Shown here: piece by piece, positions 42,829-56,126 of the stretch
Layout of the letters: every line of letters starts with the position of its first letter
Position numbering within the stretch: position 1 is the first letter of the stretch
NCBI RefSeq assembly: GCF_009650995.1
Contig: NZ_WHVV01000003.1
Span: forward strand, 186,001 to 250,000
Direction of reading: 5' to 3'
Length of the DNA stretch: 64,000 bases
From: Sporosarcina cascadiensis
GTDB taxonomy: Bacteria; Bacillota; Bacilli; Bacillales_A; Planococcaceae
The notes under the pieces: model-generated
Told to the model about the DNA's origin: nothing
Database searches by the model: none
The model's input: only the letters and a program-made list of their open reading frames with translations
Position numbers and translations under genes: made by a program

Positions 42829-43851
42829 ATGATTCAACTGACAAACGTACATAAGAGATTCCAATTGAACCAAGCGGAAATTGTAGCGGTAGATGACGTG
42901 ACGCTGGCTATCAAAGAAGGAGAAATTTTCGGCGTCATCGGTTATAGTGGAGCGGGAAAAAGTACATTGATCCGGCTGTTGAACGGTTTGGAACAGCCGA
43001 CTTCAGGGAGTATTGTAATCAATGATCTGGAAATGACTACACTTAAAGGTGCAGGTCTTCGGAACGCGCGGCAGAAGATCAGTATGATTTTCCAGCATTT
43101 TAATTTGCTTTGGTCGCGTACAGTCGAAGACAATATTTCATTTCCGCTGGAGATTGCAGGTGTGAAGAAAGCTGAACGCGACGCGAAAGTGAAAGAACTG
43201 ATTGATCTGGTTGGATTATCAGGACGAGAGAAAGCTTATCCTTCCCAGTTATCAGGCGGGCAGAAACAGCGTGTCGGTATTGCCAGAGCGCTTGCTAATG
43301 ACCCTGAAGTTCTGCTGTGTGATGAAGCGACTTCAGCATTGGATCCCGAAACAACAAATGCTATCTTAGATTTGCTGACAGAAATCAATGAACGTCTCGG
43401 TTTGACGATTGTGCTCATTACTCATGAAATGCAGGTCATCCGGAAGATTTGTCATCGCGTGGCGGTTATGGAAGCGGGAAAAGTGGTGGAAGTCGGCAAT
43501 GTGCTCGACGTCTTCCAATCACCACAGGCCGAGATTACGAAACGTTTCATTTCTCAAGTTTCAGATAATGCAGATGCAGACGAAGCAATTAAGCATCTGC
43601 AGGAAGATACGAACGGCAAGCTCGTAAAGCTGACGTTCATAGGAGAACGGACTGAACAGCCGGTTCTGGCGGAATTAATCCGCAAGTTTGAGATCGACGT
43701 AAATATCGTGCAGGGGAACATCTCCGCTTTGCATGACGGTGCGTACGGAACATTGATGTTACAGCTGATCGGCAATCCGGCAATCATTGATGAAGCAATT
43801 TCTTACCTGCACGCCAATGAAGTAAAGACGGAGGTGCTGACAAATGATTGA
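42829..43851 (+). CDS. metN: Methionine ABC transporter ATP-binding protein
   Basis: This 340-residue ATPase has Walker [10 protein letters not shown], signature LSGGQ, Walker [13 protein letters not shown] and a C-terminal NIL domain (from about 265) that senses methionine. ATG 42829 is chosen after AAAGGCGGTG; the frame is open 87 codons further upstream only because the repeat element there lacks stops. It imports methionine with MetP and MetQ. Confidence 0.95.
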   Translation: MIQLTNVHKRFQLNQAEIVAVDDVTLAIKEGEIFGVIGYSGAGKSTLIRLLNGLEQPTSGSIVINDLEMTTLKGAGLRNARQKISMIFQHFNLLWSRTVEDNISFPLEIAGVKKAERDAKVKELIDLVGLSGREKAYPSQLSGGQKQRVGIARALANDPEVLLCDEATSALDPETTNAILDLLTEINERLGLTIVLITHEMQVIRKICHRVAVMEAGKVVEVGNVLDVFQSPQAEITKRFISQVSDNADADEAIKHLQEDTNGKLVKLTFIGERTEQPVLAELIRKFEIDVNIVQGNISALHDGAYGTLMLQLIGNPAIIDEAISYLHANEVKTEVLTND

Positions 43852-44512
43852 ACAGTGGTTTCCTAACGTGAATTGGGACAAAATGTGGGAGGCAACAGGC
43901 GAAACGCTGTACATGACAGCATTCTCGACTGTTCTGACATTTATTTTCGGCATCGCTTTGGGTCTTTTGTTATTCCTGACCAGCCGCGGACAATTATGGT
44001 CCAACAGGTTTACAAATGTGATTACCGCTGCATTTGTTAATATTTTCCGTTCGATTCCATTCATCATTTTGATTATTTTATTGTTCCCGGTCACAAAATT
44101 TTTAATTGGGACACTTCGAGGCCCGAATGCCGCATTGCCTGCATTGATCATCGGTGCCGCACCGTTTTATGCACGTATGGTATTGATCGCTTTGCAAGAA
44201 ATTGACAGAGGCGTCATAGAGGCAGCCCGTTCAATGGGTGCAAAAACTACGACAATCATTTTCAAAGTACTGCTGCCTGAATCAATGCCTGCATTGGTGT
44301 CGGGTATTACGGTCACATCCATTGCGCTCGTCGGCTATACGGCGATGGCAGGGGCAATTGGAGCGGGAGGTCTTGGTACCCTCGCCTATTTGGAAGGGTT
44401 TCAGCGTTCGCGCGGAGATGTCACAATGATGGCTACCATTCTGGTTCTTGTGATCGTATTTATTATTCAGTTCATTGGAGATTTAATCGTTAAACGTTTG
44501 GATAAGCGATAA
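43844..44512 (+). CDS. metP: Methionine ABC transporter permease
   Basis: This 222-residue permease has five membrane helices and the EAA loop ([29 protein letters not shown]) that contacts MetN. Its ATG overlaps metN by 8 nt, so it is translationally coupled. Confidence 0.95.
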   Translation: MIEQWFPNVNWDKMWEATGETLYMTAFSTVLTFIFGIALGLLLFLTSRGQLWSNRFTNVITAAFVNIFRSIPFIILIILLFPVTKFLIGTLRGPNAALPALIIGAAPFYARMVLIALQEIDRGVIEAARSMGAKTTTIIFKVLLPESMPALVSGITVTSIALVGYTAMAGAIGAGGLGTLAYLEGFQRSRGDVTMMATILVLVIVFIIQFIGDLIVKRLDKR

Positions 44513-44571
44513 AGGGATTTTCAGGAAGACCTGTTAACCATATAAAAAAACCATTTTGGAAAAGGGGAAAT

Positions 44572-45438
44572 GTGAAAATGAAGAAGTTTTTATTCGGTCT
44601 ATTCGCAGCTGTGCTTGTATTGGCTTTAGCAGCTTGTGGAACAAAAGACGATGGCAAGAATAGCGGGGATGCAGTAGATGTTGATGCAGATAAGCCGGCA
44701 GAGGAAAAAACGACGTTAACGGTAGGTGCATCTAATACACCTCACGCGGAGATTTTGGAAGAAGCAAAACCATTATTAGCTGAAAAAGGATACGATCTAG
44801 TAATTGAAAGCTATACAGATTATGTACTTCCTAATAAAGATTTGGATGAGGGTGAGTTGGATGCAAACTACTTCCAACACATTCCGTACCTAGAAAGTCA
44901 GATTGCGGATTTTGGCTATGACTTTGTAAATGCAGGATCTATTCACATTGAACCAATCGGTGTGTATTCGAAAAAATATAAGACGCTTGAAGAACTTCCT
45001 GAAGGTGCAACAATCCTGATCAGTAACTCGGTAGCGGATCACGGACGCGTGCTTGCGATGTTAGAAGAAAAAGGATTAATCAAGTTGAAAGACGGCGTGG
45101 AGAAAGTAAAAGCAGAGCTGGATGATATCGTAGAAAATCCGAAAAACTTGGAATTCGATCCGAATTATGAGCCGGCTCTTATGCCTCAGCTTTATAACAA
45201 CGACGAAGGTGATGCATTGTTGATCAACTCGAACTTTGCAATCGATGCAGGATTGAATCCAATGGAAGATTCAATCGCATTGGAAGATAAAGAATCACCA
45301 TACGTAAATATCGTCGCTACGAAAAAAGGCGATGAAGACAGCGATGCAATCAAAGCATTGGTAGAAGTTCTGACATCCCAAGAAATTCAAGATTTCATTG
45401 TAGAACAATGGGGCGGCGCGGTCGTTCCTGTAAAATAA
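44572..45438 (+). CDS. metQ: Methionine-binding lipoprotein
   Basis: This 288-residue NlpA/MetQ family lipoprotein has a signal peptide and lipobox (LALAACG). The binding domain starts at LTVGASNTPHAEILE, typical of methionine-binding members. GTG 44572 follows AAAGGGG. Last gene of metNPQ, before a strong terminator. Confidence 0.95.
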   Translation: MKMKKFLFGLFAAVLVLALAACGTKDDGKNSGDAVDVDADKPAEEKTTLTVGASNTPHAEILEEAKPLLAEKGYDLVIESYTDYVLPNKDLDEGELDANYFQHIPYLESQIADFGYDFVNAGSIHIEPIGVYSKKYKTLEELPEGATILISNSVADHGRVLAMLEEKGLIKLKDGVEKVKAELDDIVENPKNLEFDPNYEPALMPQLYNNDEGDALLINSNFAIDAGLNPMEDSIALEDKESPYVNIVATKKGDEDSDAIKALVEVLTSQEIQDFIVEQWGGAVVPVK

Positions 45439-45448
45439 TGTAGAGTAG

Positions 45449-45479
45449 GCCGGCAGTGCATTTAGCTGCCGGCTTTTTT
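45449..45479 (+). terminator. metNPQ terminator
   Basis: GCCGGCAG/CTGCCGGC, perfect 8-bp stem, then TTTTTT. Confidence 0.92.
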
Positions 45480-45594
45480 ACGTCTATAACATTTTGACAA
45501 TTACAAATTTAGTTCAAATCTATATTCTTACAGTGGTTTGTGGTAAAGTTATTTTGTTTCAGTCATACAGATGTCTATTTGAGGAGGACGTATT

Positions 45595-46776
45595 GTGAAG
45601 TTTAAATTAGGGCTCATTTGGCGAATTTTAATTGCCATTGTGCTGGCGATCGGGCTGGGTATGCTGCTGCCCGCTATACATGAAGGGTTTGCGAATTGGT
45701 TCGTTCGTTTGGCGGCCACGTTTAATATGCTGTTTGGAGGATTTTTAAACTTTATTGTTCCATTAATCATTATTGCGTTTATCGCACCAAGTATTGCAAA
45801 GCTTGGGAAAGGTTCGGGGAAACTATTAGGATTGTCTGCGGCATTTGCGTATGGTTCCACAATTATCGCAGGTTTGCTCGCGTTTTTTGCAGCATCGACG
45901 ATTTTGCCGAACTTCATTCATCAAGCAACAGATACTTCGATTGCTGACGGTGCACGTGAAGCAGGAACTGCATTCTTCGAAATGGAAATGGATCCGATCA
46001 TGGGCATCATGTCCGCTCTTTTGCTGGCTTTCGTATTGGGGATCGGAATGGCGGCTATCAAAGGGAAGTCGATGCTGTCGTTTTTCGATGAGTTCAATCT
46101 TATTATCGAAAAAGTGATTTCAGTCGCAATCATTCCACTCCTACCAATCCATATTTTCGGGATCTTTCTGAATATGACGTATTCTGGAGAGGTTGCCAAC
46201 GTACTTTCTGTTTTCCTATTAGTATTCGTGATGATTATTGCGCTTCACCTGATCATGCTGACGATCCAGTATACGACGGCGGGCGCATTGAATGGACGTA
46301 ATCCGTTTGGTCTAATGAAAACGATGTTGCCTGCTTATTTAACGGCGATCGGCACCCAGTCTTCAGCTGCAACCATTCCAGTCACGCTTCGTCAGGCGAA
46401 AAAGACAGGTGCTTCCGAACGAGTGACGGATTTTGCCATTCCTTTATTCGCCACGATCCATCTATCGGGTAGTACGATTACAATTGTTTCCTGTTCAATC
46501 GGTGTCATGCTGATGAATGGATTTGATATTAGTTTTGGCAGTTATCTGCAGTTCATCTTCATGCTGGGGGTTACGATGATTGCAGCACCGGGGGTTCCGG
46601 GAGGCGCAGTGATGGCGGCAACTGGATTGCTCACTACGATGCTTGGCTTTACAGACGGAATGGTGGCTTTGATGATAGCGTTGTATTTGGCGCAAGACAG
46701 TTTCGGCACAGCAACGAACGTGACAGGCGACGGTGCACTTGCAATGATCGTTGACCGTTTCACAAAAAAAGTATAG
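45595..46776 (+). CDS. Dicarboxylate/amino-acid:cation symporter
   Basis: This 393-residue protein of the DAACS (GltP/DctA/SstT) family has about eight membrane helices and the hairpin-loop signatures TAIGTQSSAATIPVTLRQAKKTG and the APGVPGGAVMAATG segment. It imports glutamate, aspartate, serine or C4 acids with Na+ or H+. GTG follows GAGGAGG. Monocistronic. Confidence 0.9.
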   Translation: MKFKLGLIWRILIAIVLAIGLGMLLPAIHEGFANWFVRLAATFNMLFGGFLNFIVPLIIIAFIAPSIAKLGKGSGKLLGLSAAFAYGSTIIAGLLAFFAASTILPNFIHQATDTSIADGAREAGTAFFEMEMDPIMGIMSALLLAFVLGIGMAAIKGKSMLSFFDEFNLIIEKVISVAIIPLLPIHIFGIFLNMTYSGEVANVLSVFLLVFVMIIALHLIMLTIQYTTAGALNGRNPFGLMKTMLPAYLTAIGTQSSAATIPVTLRQAKKTGASERVTDFAIPLFATIHLSGSTITIVSCSIGVMLMNGFDISFGSYLQFIFMLGVTMIAAPGVPGGAVMAATGLLTTMLGFTDGMVALMIALYLAQDSFGTATNVTGDGALAMIVDRFTKKV

Positions 46777-46784
46777 AAATGGAT

Positions 46785-46816
46785 AAAAAGCCGGCAGTTT
46801 TTGTCGGCTTTTTTTG
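46785..46816 (+). terminator. Symporter terminator
   Basis: AAAAAGCCGGC pairs with GTCGGCTTTTT; T run follows. Confidence 0.85.
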
Positions 46817-47041
46817 TTTAATTCTTATGTACTATTCTTTTACTGATTCTCATTAGACGGTATTCAATTGAAAAATAGACAGTAGGGAAAACCCTTATCA
46901 ACAGCGGGGGATCAAGGAATTCTGTCACAATTTATAATGTTTCTCAAAGATTTGCAACCGGTTCGAATATGGGGTAAGATTAGAATGATACTAAATAGAG
47001 AATGGCTAACCATTCAACGCGACTATACTGGAGGTATTGGA

Positions 47042-47821
47042 ATGGCAACTTTGGAAATTAAAGATCTTCATGTCGAAATTGAAGGCAAGGAAATCTTAAA
47101 AGGTGTTACATTAACAATAAATACAAATGAGATTCATGCAATCATGGGTCCCAATGGTACGGGGAAATCCACACTTGCTTCTGCAATCATGGGTCACCCT
47201 AAATATGAAGTGACATCCGGTTCTGTCACAATCGACGGAGAAGACGTCCTGGAAATGGAAGTGGACGAGCGTGCTTTGGCCGGTCTGTTTCTGGCAATGC
47301 AGTACCCTAGTGAAATTACTGGTGTAACAAACGCAGACTTCCTTCGTTCAGGTATGAATGCACGCCGCGATGAAGGCGATGAAATCGGTCTGATGAAATT
47401 CATCCGTGAACTCGACAGCAAGATGGAGTTTTTGGAAATGGAAGAAGATATGGCTACCCGTTACTTGAACGAAGGCTTCTCAGGCGGAGAGAAAAAACGT
47501 AATGAAATCCTTCAGCTTATGATGTTAAAGCCGAAATTCGCGATTCTTGATGAGATTGACTCCGGTTTGGATATCGACGCATTGAAAGTTGTTTCCAACG
47601 GGATTAACGAAATGCGCGGCGAAGGTTTCGGCTGCCTGATCATCACACACTATCAGCGTCTGCTTAACTACATTACACCTGATCAGGTACACGTAATGAT
47701 GCAAGGCAGAGTAGTGAAATCCGGAGGTCCTGAACTGGCAGCTAAGCTTGAAAGCCAAGGATATGACTGGATTAAAGAAGAGTTGGGCATTGAAGACGAA
47801 ACAGTTCATTCAGAAGCATAA
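47042..47821 (+). CDS. sufC: Fe-S assembly ATPase SufC
   Basis: This 259-residue ABC-type ATPase has Walker A MGPNGTGKST and signature FSGGEKKR. It drives the SufBCD scaffold. ATG 47042 lies after TGGAGG; an open frame from 46937 has no SD. A TATAAT sits at 46933-46938 without a good -35. First of sufCDSUB. Confidence 0.96.
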   Translation: MATLEIKDLHVEIEGKEILKGVTLTINTNEIHAIMGPNGTGKSTLASAIMGHPKYEVTSGSVTIDGEDVLEMEVDERALAGLFLAMQYPSEITGVTNADFLRSGMNARRDEGDEIGLMKFIRELDSKMEFLEMEEDMATRYLNEGFSGGEKKRNEILQLMMLKPKFAILDEIDSGLDIDALKVVSNGINEMRGEGFGCLIITHYQRLLNYITPDQVHVMMQGRVVKSGGPELAAKLESQGYDWIKEELGIEDETVHSEA

Positions 47822-47839
47822 GAAAGGGGACGACTAAAA

Positions 47840-50803
<2,964 letters not shown>

Positions 50804-50846
50804 CCTTGGCCAAAGTATGAGCAATTATGGGACGGAGGAATAAAAA

Positions 50847-52244
50847 ATGGCGAAACAAATGCCAGAAATCGGCGATTACAAATATGGTTTCCATGACAAA
50901 GACGTTTCTGTATTCCGTTCAGAACGCGGTCTGACACGTGAGATAGTAGAAGAGATTTCTAATATGAAGGAAGAACCGCAGTGGATGCTGGATTACCGTT
51001 TAAAATCTTTGGAGATTTTCTACAGCAAACCAATGCCGCAGTGGGGCGGAGACTTGAATTCATTGAATTTCGATGAAATCACGTACTACGTAAAACCTTC
51101 TGAAGCAACAGAAACTTCTTGGGATGAAGTGCCTGAAGAAATCAAGCGTACGTTTGATAAACTGGGCATTCCGGAAGCAGAACAAAAGTACTTGGCAGGT
51201 GTATCTGCACAGTATGAATCAGAAGTGGTTTACCACAATATGAAACAAGAACTTACGGATCTGGGAATTGTCTTTAAAGACACGGATTCTGCACTTCTTG
51301 AAAACGAAGAGTTGTTCAAGAAATATTGGGGTACGGTTATTCCGAACTCTGACAATAAATTCTCAGCGCTAAACTCTGCAGTATGGTCGGGTGGATCGTT
51401 TATCTATGTGCCGCCCGGCGTGAAAGTAGAAACCCCGCTGCAGGCGTATTTCCGTATCAACTCGGAAAACATGGGACAGTTTGAACGTACACTGATCATT
51501 GTGGATGAAGGCGCAAGCGTTCATTACGTAGAAGGCTGTACAGCACCTGTCTATACAACAAACTCCCTGCACAGTGCGGTAGTTGAAATCATTATCAAAA
51601 AAGATGCATATTGCCGTTACACGACTATCCAGAACTGGGCGAACAACGTCTACAATCTGGTAACAAAGCGTGCAGTGTGTGAAGAAAACGCCACAATGGA
51701 ATGGATTGACGGCAACATCGGCTCTAAATTGACGATGAAGTATCCGGCTGTTATCTTAAAAGGCGAAGGCGCACGCGGTATGACATTATCGATCGCTCTT
51801 GCAGGTAAAGGTCAGCACCAGGATGCCGGTGCGAAAATGATGCACTTGGCTCCAAATACTTCTTCAACAATTGTATCCAAGTCGATTTCTCAGCACGGCG
51901 GGAAAGTAACATACCGCGGCATTGTCCACTTCGGACGTAAAGCGGACGGTGCCCGTGCAAATATTGAATGTGATACATTGATCATGGATAAGCAATCCAC
52001 TTCCGATACAATTCCATACAATGAAATCCTGAACGACAATATTTCATTGGAACACGAAGCAAAAGTATCGAAAGTTTCCGAAGAGCAGCTCTTCTACTTG
52101 ATGAGCCGCGGTATTCCTGAACTGGAAGCAACGGAAATGATCGTCATGGGTTTCATCGAGCCATTCACAAAAGAACTGCCGATGGAATATGCGGTAGAGA
52201 TGAATAGATTGATCAAGTTCGAGATGGAAGGCAGTATAGGATAA
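50847..52244 (+). CDS. sufB: Fe-S cluster scaffold SufB
   Basis: This 465-residue core scaffold subunit ends in the canonical [11 protein letters not shown]. The C-terminal cysteine and histidine region ([34 protein letters not shown]) is present. A second, diverged copy of its last 11-12 codons lies at 54966, 2.7 kb downstream, so its 3' end appears to have served as an integration site. Confidence 0.96.
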   Translation: MAKQMPEIGDYKYGFHDKDVSVFRSERGLTREIVEEISNMKEEPQWMLDYRLKSLEIFYSKPMPQWGGDLNSLNFDEITYYVKPSEATETSWDEVPEEIKRTFDKLGIPEAEQKYLAGVSAQYESEVVYHNMKQELTDLGIVFKDTDSALLENEELFKKYWGTVIPNSDNKFSALNSAVWSGGSFIYVPPGVKVETPLQAYFRINSENMGQFERTLIIVDEGASVHYVEGCTAPVYTTNSLHSAVVEIIIKKDAYCRYTTIQNWANNVYNLVTKRAVCEENATMEWIDGNIGSKLTMKYPAVILKGEGARGMTLSIALAGKGQHQDAGAKMMHLAPNTSSTIVSKSISQHGGKVTYRGIVHFGRKADGARANIECDTLIMDKQSTSDTIPYNEILNDNISLEHEAKVSKVSEEQLFYLMSRGIPELEATEMIVMGFIEPFTKELPMEYAVEMNRLIKFEMEGSIG

Positions 52245-52249
52245 CACCT

Positions 52250-52291
52250 ACACCCCTTGTCACAACAACGTTTGTGGCAAGGGTGTTTTTT
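52250..52291 (+). terminator. Terminator after sufB
   Basis: ACACCCCTTGTCACAA pairs imperfectly with TTGTGGCAAGGGTGT, followed by TTTTTT. Confidence 0.9.
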
Positions 52292-52294
52292 GTC

Positions 52295-52339
52295 TGTGCC
52301 TAATTTATGCCTAAAAATAAATAAATCTGTGCCTAAAAA
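52295..52339 (+). repeat. Left island repeats (TGTGCCTAA type)
   Basis: Three copies of TGCCTAA with TGTGCCTAATTTATGCCTAAA at the start. A matching pair, GTGTACCTAATTTGTGCCTAAA, occurs at 54852-54873 on the far side of the FRG gene. They resemble integrase arm sites. Confidence 0.65.
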
Positions 52340-52796
52340 AGTAAAAAGTTCATCGTTCTATATACTTTTGGCTTTTAAATTTAGTTATTCAATTGCTTTT
52401 AGTAAATTTTTTTAAAATCCCTCAAATCCTAATGAAATCTCTTTTCTATATTCTTTGTTGGACTAAAATTTAATAAGTTCAAATTTGTTCTTTTCCCTTT
52501 CAACTAGAGTTTCTATGCAATTCATTGAAAATTGATTTTATAGAAATTCAATAATACTATTGTTTTAAGTTGTATTTTAATTCTATTGATTTATAGAGAT
52601 AATCCTTACGATATAGAAAGAAGCCGAATACACCTATAGTTCTTTGTACAAAAGAGTAATTAAATATTCTTAATACTATGTCCTTTTATTCCTTTAAATA
52701 AAGTATTATGCTAAGTAAAGGAAGAATTAACAGTAGGATTTATGGAAAGTATTTAGCTGAAACAAGATATTTTGTGAAAGGATTGTGTTTAAGTAA
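52340..52796. other. AT-rich non-coding stretch before the FRG gene
   Basis: About 450 nt, clearly richer in A and T than the neighbouring suf genes. No ORF with SD and no RNA motif is seen; the FRG gene's promoter must lie here. Confidence 0.5.
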
Positions 52797-54749
52797 ATGA
52801 ATTATGAAATTAATAACTTAAATGACTATAGTAATAGTATTAAAAAATATGTAGAGATTTATGCTGAAAGTATTTTTTTGCGTGGAGAGAGTTCAAAATA
52901 CATTTATCCTACGTCAAGTATCGCTCGTCAAATTAAATATGTAGAAAATGAAGGTCATATCAACCAAGAAGTTCTAAGTATTACGCCAGAAGATTTTAAA
53001 AGAGATCAATCAGAATTTGAGAAATTAGTTAGAATGCAACATTATGGTATACCTACACGTTTGATTGATGTTACTTTTAATCCGCTTGTCGCATTATTTT
53101 TTGCTGTTCAATCAGATGATAATGAAAAAGACGGTTATGTTTATTTATATATTGAAGAAAATTCCGTATCATACAAAGATAAAGAGGTAGACATATTATC
53201 AAAAATCGCATTTTCAAATGTTCAATCGATAAATTCATTTAAAATCGAGAATAATTTAGAGGAAAGCGAAGAACAACTCGCGAGAATAATAAATCAAAAT
53301 TACTTTATAAATGATACACCTATAGATAATAATGATCGTATTAGTAGACAAAAAGGAACGTTTGTAATTTGTGGAAATGAAATTAATAACTCTGAGCTTA
53401 CTGATAAAATAATACCTCTGGATTGTGTCCCAACGAGAACATTTAGAATTCCTTATGAGTACAAAGAAAGTATCAAGAATGAATTAGATTCATTAGGGTA
53501 TAACATCTATAATTTATATGTAGACTTACCATCAGTTGCAAATTATATAAAAAGCAAATATAAAGAAACTAGCAGTATTGAAGGTGCCTATGAAATAATT
53601 GAGCATACTTCACAACAAGAATTTAAACATGTGTGGCATGATATTACTATATTATTGAAAAAGAAGTTGAAGGAATCTCAAATTAGAAAAATAATTAAGA
53701 AGGAAATAAATAATATATCGTTAACAAAACATATTATCTATGTTTACGTTGCTGAAGATCAAACTGCTCTAGCTCAATCAAATTGGATTTGTCAATGTAG
53801 ATGGGGAAATGAAAAATTAGAGCATAATAATGTGCCTAGTTGGATATCTGACGTTGATAGTCATGGGTATTTATGGGGATTTTCAAAAACAAAAATTTCT
53901 AATGATTATTATAAATCATTAGAAGCGCCTAAAAGAATTGTTATTGCACAATTGCAAGAAGTATTTATAAAAATTGAAAGAGTTTTAAAATCTTTTAATT
54001 TTACCGAACTGATTGTGCAAGAGGATAAATCAGCATCTGAAGCTAGACAGCAATTAGAAGCAATTCGAGAGTTATTTCATGATAGAGTATCTTTAACTCA
54101 TGACTTAGAAGTGTCTGAAGTTAAACAGGAATTGAGTGAAGTAGAAGGTTTATGTACAAACTATTTCTTACTTTATGATAGAGGAAAATGGTCAATTGGA
54201 GAAATGAAATTAGCATCAAGATATGGGGAAGAAGCACATGACAAAATGTTGAAGTTAGAATCTGTTTTAGATAAACTTGCTAGAGAGTGTCCAATAGAAG
54301 ACGAAGATCTAATTTGGTCTGAAGAACAATCTGAAATATTCAGTTCAGTTCAAACTTTACCAATTTCAACAGACGCACATAAAATTCATATGAGTGTTGA
54401 AGTAGAATTCAGTACGGAAAAAATTTATTTCGAAGGAGTAACAACATTATTTGATGGATTTAAAATACTAATAACATGCGTATGTAGTGATAAGAATTAT
54501 AAAGCAGCTGACAATGTTATAGTGCAAAATGGAAAAATTACTACGAGATTTTATCCAGGAAAACAGAAACAGTTCGAAAAAGGATTATACAAATTTGAAG
54601 TAATAGGTGGAATACCAGCTGTTCAAAGTTTAGAAGTGCAAAAAAAGACTGGGATTGAATACGAAAAAATTAGAGGGGAAATTGTAGAGCATCAGGGTTC
54701 TTCTTCAATGATTAAATACGAAGTTGAACTGGAATTAGGACTTTACTAA
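52797..54749 (+). CDS. FRG-domain protein, putative defence gene
   Basis: This 650-residue protein starts with an FRG domain: SIFLRGESSKYIYPTSSIAR (about 26-45) and MQHYGIPTRLIDVTFNPLVALFFAV (about 81-105), which are the family signatures. The middle has long helices. The C-terminal 150 residues look like a beta-sandwich (VEVEFSTEKIYFEGVTTLFDG; KFEVIGGIPAVQSLEV). ATG follows GAAAGGATT. Codon use is far more AT-rich than neighbours, and TGTGCCTAA repeats flank it, so it was probably acquired. FRG proteins are common in mobile and defence islands; the activity is not assigned. Confidence 0.78.
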   Translation: MNYEINNLNDYSNSIKKYVEIYAESIFLRGESSKYIYPTSSIARQIKYVENEGHINQEVLSITPEDFKRDQSEFEKLVRMQHYGIPTRLIDVTFNPLVALFFAVQSDDNEKDGYVYLYIEENSVSYKDKEVDILSKIAFSNVQSINSFKIENNLEESEEQLARIINQNYFINDTPIDNNDRISRQKGTFVICGNEINNSELTDKIIPLDCVPTRTFRIPYEYKESIKNELDSLGYNIYNLYVDLPSVANYIKSKYKETSSIEGAYEIIEHTSQQEFKHVWHDITILLKKKLKESQIRKIIKKEINNISLTKHIIYVYVAEDQTALAQSNWICQCRWGNEKLEHNNVPSWISDVDSHGYLWGFSKTKISNDYYKSLEAPKRIVIAQLQEVFIKIERVLKSFNFTELIVQEDKSASEARQQLEAIRELFHDRVSLTHDLEVSEVKQELSEVEGLCTNYFLLYDRGKWSIGEMKLASRYGEEAHDKMLKLESVLDKLARECPIEDEDLIWSEEQSEIFSSVQTLPISTDAHKIHMSVEVEFSTEKIYFEGVTTLFDGFKILITCVCSDKNYKAADNVIVQNGKITTRFYPGKQKQFEKGLYKFEVIGGIPAVQSLEVQKKTGIEYEKIRGEIVEHQGSSSMIKYEVELELGLY

Positions 54750-54851
54750 TTGGAGAAATCAAAAGACTAAATATTTTGTTTGTTTTTGGCGGAAAATTCA
54801 TTCGAGAAATAATGTAAGCAATTATATTAAAGAAAATTATGTTTATGATTA

Positions 54852-54873
54852 GTGTACCTAATTTGTGCCTAAA
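54852..54873 (+). repeat. Right island repeat
   Basis: GTGTACCTAATTTGTGCCTAAA matches the left repeat at 52295 with few differences, same orientation. Confidence 0.65.
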
Positions 54874-54965
54874 TAAAATGACTTTCTATGATTCTCAATG
54901 ATAGGTAGAATTTCCAAAAAACTTATTTTATACGTATCATAAGCGTTAATTAAACTCTATGATTC

Positions 54966-55007
54966 ATGAAAATTATCAAATTCGAATTGGAAGATCCCAT
55001 CGGTTAA
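54966..55007 (+). pseudogene. sufB: Duplicated 3' tail of sufB
   Basis: The frame ATT ATC AAA TTC GAA TTG GAA GAT CCC ATC GGT TAA encodes IIKFELEDPIG, clearly like the real SufB end [12 protein letters not shown] terminator follows 10 nt later. It looks like an old att site or the original sufB end. Apart from the repeats and this tail, 54750-55070 holds no gene. Confidence 0.6.
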
Positions 55008-55017
55008 TATAAAAATA

Positions 55018-55057
55018 CCCTGCAGCATCCGTTAATTGGATACTGCAGGGATTTTTT
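55018..55057. terminator. Terminator downstream of the sufB tail remnant
   Basis: CCCTGCAGCATCC/GGATACTGCAGGG followed by ATTTTTT. It may once have ended the suf operon and now also faces the convergent thioesterase gene. Confidence 0.88.
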
Positions 55058-55070
55058 GTTTACGGAAATT

Positions 55071-55493
55071 TCATTGTTCGTTTTTATTTATTGCCACAAC
55101 CGCAATGGTGCATCGAGAAATACAGATTAATTTTCCTTCTTCGTCGGTAATCTGGATATCCCAAACCATAGATGTACGGCCGCGGTGCAATGGCGTAGCA
55201 GTGGCAGTTACCACGCCGTCTTTTTTACCCCGTATATGATTTGCGTTGATTTCTAAACCTACCGGGTAATGTGTTTTAGGATTCAGGTTCAAGGCCGCAG
55301 CAAAACTTGCGGCAGTTTCTGCAAGAGCGACAGAAGCCCCTCCATGGAGCAAACCCATTGGCTGATGAGTTTTAGGTCCGACCGGCATCTCGCAAACTAC
55401 TTTGTCAGGCGTCGCCTCTTTAAATGTGATGTCCAATGCACCAATAAGAGTTTTCTCTAAATTAATTCCATCCACTAAATTAAGTTCATTCAT
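55071..55493 (-). CDS. PaaI-family hotdog thioesterase
   Basis: This 140-residue hotdog-fold acyl-CoA thioesterase has the MGLLHGGASVALAETAAS block with the catalytic Asn/Asp/Glu region and GLEINANHIRG. ATG 55493 is chosen after GGGAGAG; the frame open to 55631 runs through the regulator's promoter. It is divergent from the MarR gene, with a palindrome between them, and probably belongs to the same acid-metabolising pathway. Confidence 0.85.
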   Translation of the reverse strand: MNELNLVDGINLEKTLIGALDITFKEATPDKVVCEMPVGPKTHQPMGLLHGGASVALAETAASFAAALNLNPKTHYPVGLEINANHIRGKKDGVVTATATPLHRGRTSMVWDIQITDEEGKLICISRCTIAVVAINKNEQ

Positions 55494-55569
55494 TCGTATC
55501 TCTCCCATCTGTATGCTGGGCAACACCCGCATAAAGTTTTTACAGGAATCATAAACTTTGTTATAATCC

Positions 55570-55581
55570 ATGTATATACAT
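55570..55581. promoter_or_regulatory. MarR operator candidate 1
   Basis: ATGTATATACAT palindrome in the divergent thioesterase/MarR region, matching the core of the perfect palindrome at 56234. Confidence 0.65.
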
Positions 55582-55661
55582 ATAATAATATATGGTGTGT
55601 ATAATATGTCAAGAATAACAGAAAATTTCAATAAGTGGATTTTTATAAAGGAGCGGACTTA

Positions 55662-56126
55662 ATGAAACCAGAATTAGACCAGAAACAAGCTGAACATATC
55701 ATCCAAGTCTGCGCATGCGCCAATATGCGAACTGTATCTGGATCACTGACACAGCTGTACAATAGACTGCTGAAACCCACGGGATTGAAAATTACTCAAT
55801 ACTATATGCTGGGCAATATTTATACTTCACCAAATATTTCAATCAGCAGGCTTGGAGAGATCATGCTGCTGGATCAGACAACGGTTACGCGTAACCTGAA
55901 TATTTTAAAGGATTCCGGCCTGGTTGAGATTCATAGATCTGAGCATGATTCGCGGACGAAGGTAGTATCCATAACAGAATTAGGCTATGAAAAATTAAAT
56001 AACGCTACACCTGTCTGGAATGAGGTTCAAGAGCGGATTGAAAGTTCTATTGGCAAAGATGAATATATAGATTTATTAAACAAACTGGGTGAACTGCATG
56101 AGGTCATTGATAACTATGACAGCTAG
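55662..56126 (+). CDS. MarR-family regulator
   Basis: This 154-residue regulator has a winged helix at about 65-105 (ISISRLGEIMLLDQTTVTRNLNILKDSGLVEIHRS). An N-terminal VCACANMR motif with two cysteines raises possible thiol sensing. ATG 55662 follows AAAGGAG. It lies between matching palindromes that precede the thioesterase on one side and the oxidoreductase/ligase operon on the other, so it is likely to repress both. Confidence 0.88.
   Translation: MKPELDQKQAEHIIQVCACANMRTVSGSLTQLYNRLLKPTGLKITQYYMLGNIYTSPNISISRLGEIMLLDQTTVTRNLNILKDSGLVEIHRSEHDSRTKVVSITELGYEKLNNATPVWNEVQERIESSIGKDEYIDLLNKLGELHEVIDNYDS

Noticed and set aside
46937..47041. 35-codon extension of SufC
   Set aside because: There is no SD and no match to the conserved SufC N terminus, which starts at 47042.
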